64,000 bases of DNA from Thiodiazotropha sp037384425 (GTDB lineage: Bacteria > Pseudomonadota > Gammaproteobacteria > Chromatiales > Chromatiaceae). The stretch is from NCBI GenBank assembly GCA_037384425.1, contig JARROA010000032.1, positions 1-64,000 of the forward strand, in the 5' to 3' direction. This document shows, piece by piece, positions 7,783 through 16,217 of the stretch. The position numbers and the translations under genes are program-made. The notes under the pieces were generated by a model. It made no database searches and was not told the DNA's origin. It saw only the letters and a program-made list of their open reading frames with translations. Position 1 is the first letter of the stretch; each line of letters begins with the position of its first letter.

Positions 7783-8846
7783 CGGCGCCTGCCTCCACCC
7801 GGCCGGCTTTTGGCCCAGGGATCCGTGGGCTGGCCCGCCCCACCTCCGGCCGAGGAGCGACCCCGGGATTTGTGCGGGGACGAAGACTCATCGTTCGACG
7901 GCTTTTTTCGCGGTGTGCTGCCGCGAGCGCCTTTGGCGGAACCCTTCGCCGGCTTGCCAGGCGAACGCGCCTTCGACTGAGCACCGGAACGTGAGCGGCC
8001 GGCTTCACGACCTGGCGCCTCTCCCTTGGCGGGTCGCCCGTCACGCGCTTGCTTGCCGCGCGCTGCCGGCCTGTTGCGGGGTTTGTCCGACTTGAGACCC
8101 AGGGTCTTCAGCAGCTCGTCGATCTCGCCATCGTTGAGGTAGCGCCAACGCCCTGCCTTCAAAGCCGAATCGAGCATCACGCTGCCGTAGCGCACCCGCT
8201 TGAGGCGGTTGACCTTGGCCCCGACCGCCTCCCACATACGGCGCACCTCGCGCTGACGACCTTCCATGATCACCACGTGGAACCAGCGGTTGATGCCCTC
8301 GCCACCCGACTCGACGATCTCCTCGAAACGGGCCGGGCCGTCATCCAGCTCGACCCCGTGCACCAGCTGCTCCAGCTGCGCTTCGGTGACCTCGCCCATG
8401 ACGCGCACGGCATATTCCCGCTCCACCTGGCGGCTCGGGTGCATCAACTGATTGGCCAGCTCGCCGTCGGTGGTCAGCAGCAGCAGGCCGGTGGAGTTGA
8501 TGTCGAGACGGCCGATGGGGACCCAGCGACCATGCTTGAGTTTCGGCAGGTGATCGAAGACAGTGCGTCGCCCCTCCGGATCGTGGCGCGTCACCAGCTC
8601 CCCTTCGGGTTTGTTGAAGACCAGGACCTCCCGCTCCGGCGGCTCCAGACGCTTCACCGAGACCTTGCGGCCGTCGACCTTGATGCTGTCGGTCGGCACC
8701 ACGCGCTGACCCAGCTGGGCCAGGCTCCCGTTGACCTCCACCTTGCCGGCGCTGATCCAGCCTTCGATCTCGCGTCGCGAACCCAGGCCGGCGTTGGCCA
8801 GTACCTTCTGTAGGCGCTCGCCCAGCGGAGCTTTAGTCCGGCTCAT
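7779..8846 (-). CDS. rluB: 23S rRNA pseudouridine(2605) synthase RluB
   Basis: 355 residues. An S4 RNA-binding domain (about 10-55, R-L-Q-K-V-L-A-N-A-G-L-G-S-R-R) is followed by the RsuA/RluB catalytic domain with G-R-L-D-I-N-S-T-G-L-L-L-L-T (catalytic Asp115). The last 110 residues or so are a low-complexity basic tail rich in Arg, Lys, Gly, Ser and Pro, common in gammaproteobacterial RluB and likely to bind rRNA. It isomerises U2605 of 23S rRNA. It overlaps scpB upstream by 14 bp and the glycosylase downstream by 4 bp, in the conserved scpA-scpB-rluB order. Confidence 0.95.
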   Translation of the reverse strand: MSRTKAPLGERLQKVLANAGLGSRREIEGWISAGKVEVNGSLAQLGQRVVPTDSIKVDGRKVSVKRLEPPEREVLVFNKPEGELVTRHDPEGRRTVFDHLPKLKHGRWVPIGRLDINSTGLLLLTTDGELANQLMHPSRQVEREYAVRVMGEVTEAQLEQLVHGVELDDGPARFEEIVESGGEGINRWFHVVIMEGRQREVRRMWEAVGAKVNRLKRVRYGSVMLDSALKAGRWRYLNDGEIDELLKTLGLKSDKPRNRPAARGKQARDGRPAKGEAPGREAGRSRSGAQSKARSPGKPAKGSAKGARGSTPRKKPSNDESSSPHKSRGRSSAGGGAGQPTDPWAKSRPGGGRRR

Positions 8847-9654
8847 GGGAGGTTTTCTTCAATTCGGTTTCCAGTTCGATCACATTGTCGGCCGACTCGA
8901 CCGCCGCCTGGACCTCCTCTTCCCTCTCCGTTGCGGGCTGCTCGTCCTCGGACGGCGCCTTGTCGCTGGCTTCAGGCTCCACGCCCTCCACTTCCTCGGC
9001 CAGCAGTTCCGAATCCTCGGCGATGACCTCGTCGTCGGTCTCGGCATCGCCGCCACCGGTCTCACCCGGGGCCTGCTGCGCCTGCCGATCCGGATCGCTC
9101 AGCTCGAGTTCCCGGTTGATGGACTCGAGATCGCGGATCTCGGCCAGGGTCGGCAGCTCGTTCAGGCTCTTCAGGTTGAAGTAGTCGAGAAACTCCCGGG
9201 TGGTGGCGTAGAGGGCCGGCTTGCCGGGGACGTCACGATGGCCCACTACCCTCACCCACTCGCGTTCGGTGAGGGTCTTGATGATGTTGCTGCTGACACT
9301 GACGCCACGGATATCCTCGATCTCGCCACGGGTGATGGGTTGGCGGTAGGCGATCAGGGCCAGGGTCTCCAGCAGTGCGCGTGAGTATTTCGGCGGCCGC
9401 TCCGCCCACAGACGGGAGACCCAGGATGAGAGTCCGGCACGTACCTGGATGCGAAAGCCGCTGCCGACCTCGACCACTTCGATGCCACGCCCCTGGTAGT
9501 CCTCCATCAGGCTGTTGAGTACCTCGCGCAGTGCCTTTTTCTCGGGCTGTTCGCGCTCCTCGAACAGGGCTAGGATCTGATCCAGGCTCAGTGGACGTCC
9601 CGCCGCCAGCAAGGCGGCCTCGACGATCTGTTTCAGTTTCTCTTCGGATGCCAT
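8833..9654 (-). CDS. scpB: Segregation and condensation protein B
   Basis: 273 residues. The N-terminal 170 or so carry the paired winged-helix ScpB domain (E-A-A-L-L-A-A-G-R-P-L; A-L-L-E-T-L-A-L-I-A-Y-R-Q-P-I-T-R-G-E-I; V-S-S-N-I-I-K-T-L). From about residue 180 it continues in a long acidic, disordered tail. With ScpA it forms the non-SMC subunits of the bacterial condensin that loads on SMC; smc itself is at 20.8-24.3 kb. It lies between scpA (253 bp upstream, separated by palindromic repeats) and rluB. Confidence 0.95.
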   Translation of the reverse strand: MASEEKLKQIVEAALLAAGRPLSLDQILALFEEREQPEKKALREVLNSLMEDYQGRGIEVVEVGSGFRIQVRAGLSSWVSRLWAERPPKYSRALLETLALIAYRQPITRGEIEDIRGVSVSSNIIKTLTEREWVRVVGHRDVPGKPALYATTREFLDYFNLKSLNELPTLAEIRDLESINRELELSDPDRQAQQAPGETGGGDAETDDEVIAEDSELLAEEVEGVEPEASDKAPSEDEQPATEREEEVQAAVESADNVIELETELKKTSHEPD

Positions 9655-9710
9655 ATCGGATTCGTTTTTCCGTACTCTGTCAGTTATCTCGCTGCGAACG
9701 GGGAGTCATC

Positions 9711-9876
9711 GGTGGGGCAGGGCCCCTGCCCTACCACATCGTTCGGAGTGCAGGGTGGAGCCCTGCCTACCATCGATCTCTTGAAAGCTACGAATGCTTC
9801 GATCGCTTTCTATCCACTCGGTGCGACAAGCCGCACCCTACCCTTGATTTGCCGTAGGGTGCGGCTTGCCGCGCCC
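9711..9876. repeat. Cluster of palindromic intergenic repeats between scpA and scpB
   Basis: The scpA-scpB spacer holds a GGTGGGGCAGG..CCTGCCCTACC palindrome (9711-9735) and an inverted pair of the GTAGGGTGCGGCTTGCCGC type (about 9820-9841 and 9854-9872). The same motifs recur at 17656, 41925, 44464, 52726 and 60308, always between genes. Confidence 0.75.
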
Positions 9877-9907
9877 GAAGGAGGTGCCCTTGGGGTACAC
9901 CGAAAAG

Positions 9908-10729
9908 CTAGGCCCCAATAGCCTTTACGTGAATCGGTTCGAATGCGTCAGCCTGCACCAGCTCCAGCAGCGAGCCCTTGAGCAGCTCCAGCACCGCCAG
10001 AAAGGTGACCACCACGCCGAGGCGCCCCTCGCTGACGTCGAACAGGTCGGTGAAACGGGTATAGCTCTCGGCGTTGACCCGCTGCAACACCAGGGACATC
10101 TTTTCCCGCACCGACAGCGCCTCCTTCTCCACCCGGTGGCTGGTGAACATGTCGGCCCGGTGCAGAACGTCCTTCAGGGCGAGCAGGATCTCGCGCATGT
10201 CCACATCGGGTTCGCGTGCCTCCACATGGCGTTCCACCAGCTCGGCGTGACACTGGAAGGTGTCGCGGGTCATGTGCTCCAGCCCGTCCAGGTCCTCCGC
10301 CGCCTGCTTGTAGCGCTCGTACTCCTGCAGACGCCGGATCAGCTCGGCGCGCGGATCCTCGCCCTCCTCCTCTTCGGCGCTCGGGCGCGGCAGCAGCATA
10401 CGGGATTTGATCTCCGCCAGCATCGCCGCCATCACCAGGTACTCCGCCGCCAGCTCCAGCCGCAGCTCGTTCATCATCTCGATGTATTGGACGTACTGGT
10501 CGGTGATCTCGGCGATGGGGATATTGAGGATATCCAGATTCTGCCGCCGAATCAGGTAGAGCAGCAGATCCAGCGGTCCCTCGAAGGCGTCGAGAAAGAC
10601 CTCCAACGCGTCCGGCGGGATATAGAGGTCCGTGGGCGGCGTGGCATAGGGCTCGCCCATGACGATGGCAAAAGGCATCTCCTCCTGCTCGGGATGGTGG
10701 TGAGGGTGTTCTTCCGAGATCGGTTCCAT
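9908..10729 (-). CDS. scpA: Segregation and condensation protein A
   Basis: 273 residues. It shows the kleisin-family ScpA pattern: F-E-G-P-L-D-L-L-L-Y-L-I-R-R-Q-N-L-D-I near residues 49-67, then I-A-E-I-T-D-Q-Y, then A-A-E-Y-L-V-M-A-A-M-L-A-E-I-K-S-R-M-L-L. The C-terminal winged helix has F-L-A-V-L-E-L-L-K. ScpA bridges the SMC heads and ScpB. The first 40 residues are a His/Glu-rich lead, so a later start is conceivable. It sits 12 bp after trpS on the same strand. Confidence 0.95.
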   Translation of the reverse strand: MEPISEEHPHHHPEQEEMPFAIVMGEPYATPPTDLYIPPDALEVFLDAFEGPLDLLLYLIRRQNLDILNIPIAEITDQYVQYIEMMNELRLELAAEYLVMAAMLAEIKSRMLLPRPSAEEEEGEDPRAELIRRLQEYERYKQAAEDLDGLEHMTRDTFQCHAELVERHVEAREPDVDMREILLALKDVLHRADMFTSHRVEKEALSVREKMSLVLQRVNAESYTRFTDLFDVSEGRLGVVVTFLAVLELLKGSLLELVQADAFEPIHVKAIGA

Positions 10730-10741
10730 GGACTGTACCGT

Positions 10742-11956
10742 TTAGGAAAAGTCGAGTGACATGACCTGCCGTACTTCCTGCATGGTCTCCTGGGCCACGA
10801 TGCGCGCCTTCTCCGAGCCCTCGCGGATGACCCGCTTGACCAGTTCGGGTTGGGCCTCGAATTCGGCCGCCCGTTCCTGCATCGGCTTCAGCTCGGCCAG
10901 CACGGCTTCGATCACCGGACCCTTGCAGTCGAGACAGCCGATACCGGCGCTACGGCATCCCTCCTGCACCCAGGCCTTGGTCTCGTCGCTCGAGTAGACC
11001 TGGTGCAGCTGCCAGACCGGGCACTTCTCCGGCTCGCCCGGGTCGTTGCGGCGCACCCGGCTGGGATCCGTGGGCATGCGCTTGATCATGTTCTCCACCT
11101 CGGCCGGATCCTCGCGCAGGGAGATGGTGTTGCCGTAGGACTTGGACATCTTCTGCCCGTCCAGGCCCGGCATCTTGGAGGCCTTGGTCAGCAACGGCTG
11201 GGGCTCGGTCAGGATCAGCCGGCCGCTGCCCTCCAGAAAGCCGAGCAGCCGCTCCCGCTCATCGCCCGAGATATTCTGCTGCGCCTCCAGCAGTTCGCGG
11301 CCGGTGACCAGCGCTTCGTTGTCGCCTTTCTCCTGATAGGCGCGGCGCAGCTGGTCGAACTGCTTGGCCGCCTTCTTGCCCATCTTCTTGCGCGCCGTCT
11401 CGGCTTTCTCCTCGAACCCGGGTTCGCGGCCGTAGAGGTGGTTGAAGCGACGGGCGATCTCGCGTGTCAGTTCCACATGGGCCACCTGGTCCTCGCCCAC
11501 CGGCACCTGGGCGGCGCGGTAGATCAGGATGTCGGCCGACTGCAGCAGCGGATAGCCGAGGAAGCCGTAGGTGGCCAGGTCTTTCTCCTTCAGCTTCTCC
11601 TGCTGGTCCTTGTAGCTAGGCACCCGCTCCAGCCAGCCCAGGGGCGTGATCATGGAGAGCAACAGGTGCAGCTCGGCGTGCTCCGGCACCATGGATTGCA
11701 CGAACAGGGTGGCCGATTCGCAATCCACCCCCGCCGCCAGCCAGTCGATCACCATGTCCCAGACACTGGCCGGGATCAGTGTGGGATCGTCGTAGTGGGT
11801 GGTCAGGGCGTGCCAGTCGGCGACGAAAAAGAAGCACTCGTGCTGATTCTGTAGCTCGACCCAGTTCTTCAGTACACCGTGGTAGTGGCCGAGGTGGAGC
11901 CGGCCGGTCGGGCGCATGCCGGAGAGTACACGGGACGGCGGGGCGGATGAATCCAA
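10742..11956 (-). CDS. trpS: Tryptophanyl-tRNA synthetase
   Basis: 404 residues, class I aminoacyl-tRNA synthetase. The HIGH motif is H-L-G-H at 21-24 inside S-G-M-R-P-T-G-R-L-H-L-G-H-Y, and the KMSKS loop is G-Q-K-M-S-K-S-Y-G-N. It is about 70 residues longer than the E. coli enzyme because of an insertion in the middle that includes a basic stretch (A-R-K-K-M-G-K-K-A-A-K). It charges tRNA-Trp. No attenuator is seen in the 2-bp gap after the upstream M50 protease gene, so it is read as part of the rnm-yciO-M50-trpS-scpA operon. Confidence 0.95.
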   Translation of the reverse strand: MDSSAPPSRVLSGMRPTGRLHLGHYHGVLKNWVELQNQHECFFFVADWHALTTHYDDPTLIPASVWDMVIDWLAAGVDCESATLFVQSMVPEHAELHLLLSMITPLGWLERVPSYKDQQEKLKEKDLATYGFLGYPLLQSADILIYRAAQVPVGEDQVAHVELTREIARRFNHLYGREPGFEEKAETARKKMGKKAAKQFDQLRRAYQEKGDNEALVTGRELLEAQQNISGDERERLLGFLEGSGRLILTEPQPLLTKASKMPGLDGQKMSKSYGNTISLREDPAEVENMIKRMPTDPSRVRRNDPGEPEKCPVWQLHQVYSSDETKAWVQEGCRSAGIGCLDCKGPVIEAVLAELKPMQERAAEFEAQPELVKRVIREGSEKARIVAQETMQEVRQVMSLDFS

Positions 11957-11958
11957 AA

Positions 11959-12651
11959 CTAACTCCTTGCGGGACTGAGAATCACGGGTATCAACTGGGT
12001 GACGATGTCGCTGGCGGGCAACAGTGCAATGGTCAAACCTACCACAGGCCAGAGGATCACGCCCAGCAGACCGGTCACCATGAGCAGCACGACGATGATG
12101 AGGCCGTAAGACTCGAGGCGGGAGTAGACCTGCGCCTGTTTGGCCGGCAGCAGCGAATAGAGCACTCTGCCCCCGTCGAGCGGCAGGATCGGCAGCAGGT
12201 TCAGCGCCATCAGCACCGAATTGAACAGCACTCCGGCCACGCCCATAAAGACCAGCGGCTGAGCCAGCCAGATGAAACTCTTCGCACTCAGGGCGCCGAG
12301 GTAGATCACCAGGGTCCAGATCAATGCCATCAGCAGATTGGCGGCAGGACCGGCCAGGGCCACGTATCCCATGTCGCGTTTGGGGTGTCTCAGGTTACGC
12401 CAGTTCACCGGCACCGGTTTGGCCCAGCCGAACATGAAACCGGTCAGCAGATAGAGGCCCAGGGGCACCAGGATGGTGCCGACCGGATCGATGTGTTTGA
12501 GTGGATTGAGGGTGACCCGTCCCAGCATTTCGGCGGTATTGTCGCCCAGGCGCTTGGCCACCCAGCCATGGGCCGCCTCGTGCACGGTGATGGCGAAAAT
12601 CATCGGCAGCACGAAAATGGCCAGCTTTTGAATCAGAGTGAGCCCTTCCAT
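11959..12651 (-). CDS. Site-2 protease family membrane protein (peptidase M50)
   Basis: 230 residues, strongly hydrophobic with about six membrane segments. The zinc motif H-E-A-A-H is at residues 24-28, and the third ligand lies in N-L-L-P-I-L-P-L-D-G-G-R at 151-162. It belongs to the compact YwhC/Rv-type S2P homologues, which often lie beside trpS and scpA in gammaproteobacteria. It should cleave within the membrane; the substrate is unknown. The 7-bp spacing from yciO and 2-bp spacing from trpS indicate one operon. Confidence 0.9.
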   Translation of the reverse strand: MEGLTLIQKLAIFVLPMIFAITVHEAAHGWVAKRLGDNTAEMLGRVTLNPLKHIDPVGTILVPLGLYLLTGFMFGWAKPVPVNWRNLRHPKRDMGYVALAGPAANLLMALIWTLVIYLGALSAKSFIWLAQPLVFMGVAGVLFNSVLMALNLLPILPLDGGRVLYSLLPAKQAQVYSRLESYGLIIVVLLMVTGLLGVILWPVVGLTIALLPASDIVTQLIPVILSPARS

Positions 12652-12658
12652 CGCGGGA

Positions 12659-13282
12659 TTATACCTCGAACAGGGAGACGTCGCCCTTGCCGATCCGGAC
12701 CACCTGCGGTACGTCCTCGGTCATCACCACCACGGTGGTGGGCTCGAAACCGCAGTAGCCGCCGTCGATGATCAGATCCACCTGATGATCGAGCAGATCA
12801 CGCATCTCGTAGGGATCGGTTAGCGGCATCTCGTCGCCGGGCATGATCATGGTGGTGCTCATGATCGGCTCCCCCAGCTCCTCCAGCAGGGCGCTGACGA
12901 TGGCATTGTCGGGTACCCGGATGCCGATGGTGCGCCGCTTGGGGTGCATCAGGCGCCGCGGCACCTGCTTGGTCGCCTTGTGGATGAAGGTGTAGGGTCC
13001 CGGAGTCAACGCTTTCAGCAGCCGGTAGTCCCGGTTGTCGATCTTGGCGTAGTGGGAGATCTCGGTCAGATCGCGGCAGACCAGGGTGAAGTTGTGGTCA
13101 TCGTCGACCTTGCGGATGCGCCGAATACGCTCCATCGCCCCCTTGTCACCGATATGGCAGCCAAGGGCATAGCTGGAGTCGGTGGGATAGACCACCAGGC
13201 CGCCATCGTGAATGATGCCGACCGCCTGAGTGATCAGCCGGGGTTGCGGATTTTCGGGATGAATCTGTAGAAAAAGGGCCAT
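12659..13282 (-). CDS. yciO: YciO/Sua5-family protein
   Basis: 207 residues of the Sua5/YrdC/YwlC fold. The core elements are Y-P-T-D-S-S-Y-A-L-G-C, K-A-L-T-P-G-P-Y-T-F-I, R-T-I-G-I-R-V-P-D and S-T-T-M-I. The variants of the K-x-R-x-x-x(n)-S-x-N signature fit the YciO branch rather than the essential TsaC. YciO shares the threonylcarbamoyl-AMP synthase fold; the physiological role of this branch is less certain. It lies 12 bp after rnm on the same strand. Confidence 0.9.
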   Translation of the reverse strand: MALFLQIHPENPQPRLITQAVGIIHDGGLVVYPTDSSYALGCHIGDKGAMERIRRIRKVDDDHNFTLVCRDLTEISHYAKIDNRDYRLLKALTPGPYTFIHKATKQVPRRLMHPKRRTIGIRVPDNAIVSALLEELGEPIMSTTMIMPGDEMPLTDPYEMRDLLDHQVDLIIDGGYCGFEPTTVVVMTEDVPQVVRIGKGDVSLFEV

Positions 13283-13294
13283 CGACAGTAGCGC

Positions 13295-14164
13295 TCACAT
13301 CACCTTGCGCGACGACACACCGGCTTGGCCGATCGACCAGTCCTGCCAGATCGGCCGGCAGCCGCCTGGCAGTAGCGGCAGCCGCCCCAGGGCGATCCAG
13401 GGGTTCTCCGGGGTGTGGAAATCGGAACCGGCGGAGGCAAACAGACCGAAATCGTTGCAGTGTTTGGCCATCGACACGCAGTCATCGCGGCTGTGGCTGC
13501 CGGAGACCACTTCGACCGCCGCGCCCCCCAACTCGCGAAACACGGCGAACAGCCGGCGCAGCTTGGTGCGCGTCATCTTGTAGCGCGCCGGATGGGCCAC
13601 CACCGCCTGACCACCGGCGGCGTGAATCCATCCCAGCGCCGCTTCGAGCGTGGCCCATTCGCCCGCCACATAACCCGGTTTTCCGTGTACCAGATAGTTC
13701 TTGAAGACCTTGCGCTCGTCTTCGACGATACCCCGTTCCACCAGCATGCGGGCGAAGTGGGTACGGCTGACCAGAATGCCGTTGGAGTGGGCCAGGGCGC
13801 CCTGGTAAGCATCGGCTATGCCGCTCTTCTCCAGCCGGCGTCCGATCTCCTGCGCCCGCCAGTCGCGGAAATCCCGCATCGACTGCAGGCCCGCCTGCAG
13901 CACCCGATTCTCCGGATCCACGTTGAGGCCCACGATGTGCACCGTCTGCGCGCTCCAGGTCACCGAGATTTCGACACCCGCCACCAGCTCGATGGCCCGC
14001 TCCCCGGCTTCCCCCAGCGCCTCGGCGATGCCTGCGGTAGTGTCGTGATCCGTCAGCGCCAGAACCTCGACACCCGCCTCGTCTGCGGCGCGCACCAGGG
14101 CGGCCGGCGACAAGGTGCCGTCGGAGGCGGTAGAGTGGCTGTGAAGGTCATAGGGGCAAAACAT
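13295..14164 (-). CDS. rnm: PHP-domain phosphoesterase, Rnm (RNase AM / YciV type)
   Basis: 289 residues. PHP metal motifs are clear: D-L-H-S-H-S at 6-11, T-D-H-D near 38-41, V-V-A-H-P in the middle, and S-D-F-H near the C-terminus. The family hydrolyses 3',5'-nucleotide bisphosphates and acts as a 5'-3' exonuclease on short RNAs and rRNA 5' ends. It is the first gene of the rnm-yciO-M50-trpS-scp block and is divergent from the gene at 14409. Confidence 0.9.
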   Translation of the reverse strand: MFCPYDLHSHSTASDGTLSPAALVRAADEAGVEVLALTDHDTTAGIAEALGEAGERAIELVAGVEISVTWSAQTVHIVGLNVDPENRVLQAGLQSMRDFRDWRAQEIGRRLEKSGIADAYQGALAHSNGILVSRTHFARMLVERGIVEDERKVFKNYLVHGKPGYVAGEWATLEAALGWIHAAGGQAVVAHPARYKMTRTKLRRLFAVFRELGGAAVEVVSGSHSRDDCVSMAKHCNDFGLFASAGSDFHTPENPWIALGRLPLLPGGCRPIWQDWSIGQAGVSSRKVM

Positions 14165-14408
14165 GGAGGCGGATTGTACCTATTGGAAGGCGCTACGGAC
14201 AGCAGTAAACAGAGAATCCGTTTCATTGTGTGGACACTGTCCCCGACGGCCATCCTCGGCCGCCGTTCCAACTGTCGGCACAGACAGCAACTCCACCTCA
14301 CCCGGAAATTAAACGACTGACGAAACCGTTACGGGTCTCCTGCCGCCCTTGCCGACAGCCCCCCCTGGGTGGAAGACGCCCGGGATAGCGCCTGATACAA
14401 TCGCGGCC

Positions 14409-15155
14409 ATGCTTTTTCCGTCGCTAGACCTCCGCTATATCAGCCAGCGATTCGATGCCGCCGCACCTGTCGTCGTCGAGGCCAGTCGCCGCTCGGGCAG
14501 TGCCTCCGAGGATGCCGACCACTCCCCCAGTATGCTGCAGCAGGCCATGCTGCGGTTACTTGAGCTGTTGTCGATCATCGAAGCTGAGGACACTGAGGAT
14601 CAGCCTTCCCATGAGGAGGTCGACCTGAACCAGCTGGGCGACTATGCCATCCAGATGCTGAGCGATCTGGCCAGTGCCGCCGGCAGTCTACGACTGGAAC
14701 AGGAGTCACAGCAGCTGGAGGACCTGACCCTGCCGATGGCGCTCTGGATTGCCCGTCACGGCGGGGAGCTGAGAAGCCTGGCCCCGATCGTCAACGCCCT
14801 GGCACGGCTGGCCAACACCCTGCGTGAACCCAACCTGCTCGGACAGCTCTATCAGCTGACCGAAGAGCTGCAGCGCGCCGTCGATACCACCACCCGCGCT
14901 GATCTGGAAAAATCGGATCCCGGACGCCCCTGGCGGCTGCTGTTGATGAACCGGGCCATCATCGCCACCCGCAGCCACCGCACCGAACTCATAGAACAGG
15001 CGTATCAGCAATTGGCCGAGGCATTACCGGAGGAGGCCCCCCGGTTTTTCGAGGAGGGGATGCAACAGATGGAACTCTTGAACTATCCGCAGGTCGTCAG
15101 ACAGGTAGTGGAAAAATATTACAATCTGTGGAGCATTCCACGAACCCTGCATTGA
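14409..15155 (+). CDS. Conserved-looking hypothetical protein
   Basis: About 248 residues from the ATG at 14409; the frame is open from 14349. It is largely alpha-helical, acidic, leucine- and glutamine-rich, with no membrane segment or recognised catalytic motif. It is divergent from rnm and 25 bp upstream of yciB, so it is probably transcribed with yciB and yciI. Function unknown. Confidence 0.7.
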   Translation: MLFPSLDLRYISQRFDAAAPVVVEASRRSGSASEDADHSPSMLQQAMLRLLELLSIIEAEDTEDQPSHEEVDLNQLGDYAIQMLSDLASAAGSLRLEQESQQLEDLTLPMALWIARHGGELRSLAPIVNALARLANTLREPNLLGQLYQLTEELQRAVDTTTRADLEKSDPGRPWRLLLMNRAIIATRSHRTELIEQAYQQLAEALPEEAPRFFEEGMQQMELLNYPQVVRQVVEKYYNLWSIPRTLH

Positions 15156-15180
15156 GAAGGCAAGTCCGTAACCGAAGACC

Positions 15181-15843
15181 ATGAAACTGCTGGCCGATTT
15201 TTTTCCAGTCATCCTCTTTTTTGTCGCCTATCAGCTGTTCGACATCTACGTCGCCACGGCGGTTGCCATCGCTGCCTCCCTGATACAGGTCGGCTACCAC
15301 TGGTTAAGCAAGCGCCACATCGAAATGGCTCACCTGATCACCCTGGCGATTCTGCTTGTGTTCGGTGGACTCACGCTGCTGCTGCATGACCGCACCTTCA
15401 TCATGTGGAAACCATCGGTGATCAACTGGCTCTTCGGCCTGGTGTTTCTGGGCAGCCAATTTATTGGTGAAAAACCAGTCGTTCAACGCCTGATGGGCGG
15501 TAACCTGGAGCTGCCGCAATCCATCTGGCGGCGGCTCAATCTTGTCTGGGCGCTCTTTTTCTTCGCCCTCGGCTTTCTCAATCTCTATGTTGCCAACGAT
15601 TTTTTCGTTGCCGAAAGCCATTTGATCGAGCTTAGCGGGCTGCAGGAGATCGATTTCGATAACTGCAGTGGGCTGTTCAGCGGCAATCAGCTGGAGATGT
15701 GTAATACTGCACACTCCCTGGAACAGAGCTGGGTCAATTTCAAGCTGTTTGGCATGATGGGGCTCACTCTGGCCTTCGTTTTGCTGCAGGCCTTCTACCT
15801 GGCGCGTCATCTCTCCGTCAGCGAAGCCACTGAAGAGGAATAA
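15181..15843 (+). CDS. yciB: Inner membrane-spanning protein YciB (septation protein A)
   Basis: 220 residues. It starts with the family signature M-K-L-L-A-D-F-F-P-V-I-L-F-F and continues with M-W-K-P-S-V-I-N-W-L-F and W-R-R-L-N-L-V-W-A-L-F-F. Five membrane helices are predicted. It is about 40 residues longer than E. coli YciB because of an extra cysteine-containing loop (about 142-183) before the last conserved segment N-F-K-L-F-G. The family affects envelope and septum synthesis. It is followed by yciI after 4 bp. Confidence 0.93.
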   Translation: MKLLADFFPVILFFVAYQLFDIYVATAVAIAASLIQVGYHWLSKRHIEMAHLITLAILLVFGGLTLLLHDRTFIMWKPSVINWLFGLVFLGSQFIGEKPVVQRLMGGNLELPQSIWRRLNLVWALFFFALGFLNLYVANDFFVAESHLIELSGLQEIDFDNCSGLFSGNQLEMCNTAHSLEQSWVNFKLFGMMGLTLAFVLLQAFYLARHLSVSEATEEE

Positions 15844-15847
15844 CAAC

Positions 15848-16150
15848 GTGTACTACGCCATAATCGCCGAGGATCGGGATGACAGTCTCGAAGCACGCCT
15901 CAAGGCGCGGCCGGATCATGTCGAGCGGCTGCGTCAACTGCAACACGAAGGCCGCCTGCTTATGGCCGGCCCCCATCCCGCGATCGATGCCGAGGATCCG
16001 GGCCCGGCCGGATTCAGCGGCAGCCTGATCGTCGCCGAGTTTCCCGACCTCGACAGCGCCAAACGCTGGGCTGACGACGACCCCTATATCAAAGCCGGCG
16101 TCTATGACCGGGTCATGGTCAAACCCTTTTTAAAAGTACTTCCAGCCTAG
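15848..16150 (+). CDS. yciI: YciI family protein
   Basis: 100 residues from a GTG start four bases after yciB. It has the YCII dimeric ferredoxin-like fold pattern: Y-Y-A-I-I-A-E-D at the N-terminus, R-P-D-H-V-E-R-L, G-R-L-L-M-A-G-P, W-A-D-D-D-P-Y-I-K-A-G-V-Y and a C-terminal V-K-P-F. The His and Asp pair of the putative active site (H25-type and D-D-P-Y) is present. Function is not settled for the family. Confidence 0.9.
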   Translation: MYYAIIAEDRDDSLEARLKARPDHVERLRQLQHEGRLLMAGPHPAIDAEDPGPAGFSGSLIVAEFPDLDSAKRWADDDPYIKAGVYDRVMVKPFLKVLPA

Positions 16151-16217
16151 AGTCTGTAATCGGAATGTGACAGGCTCAGCGAAGTTTGCGAACCCCTCCA
16201 GATATTCAAAGGTAGAA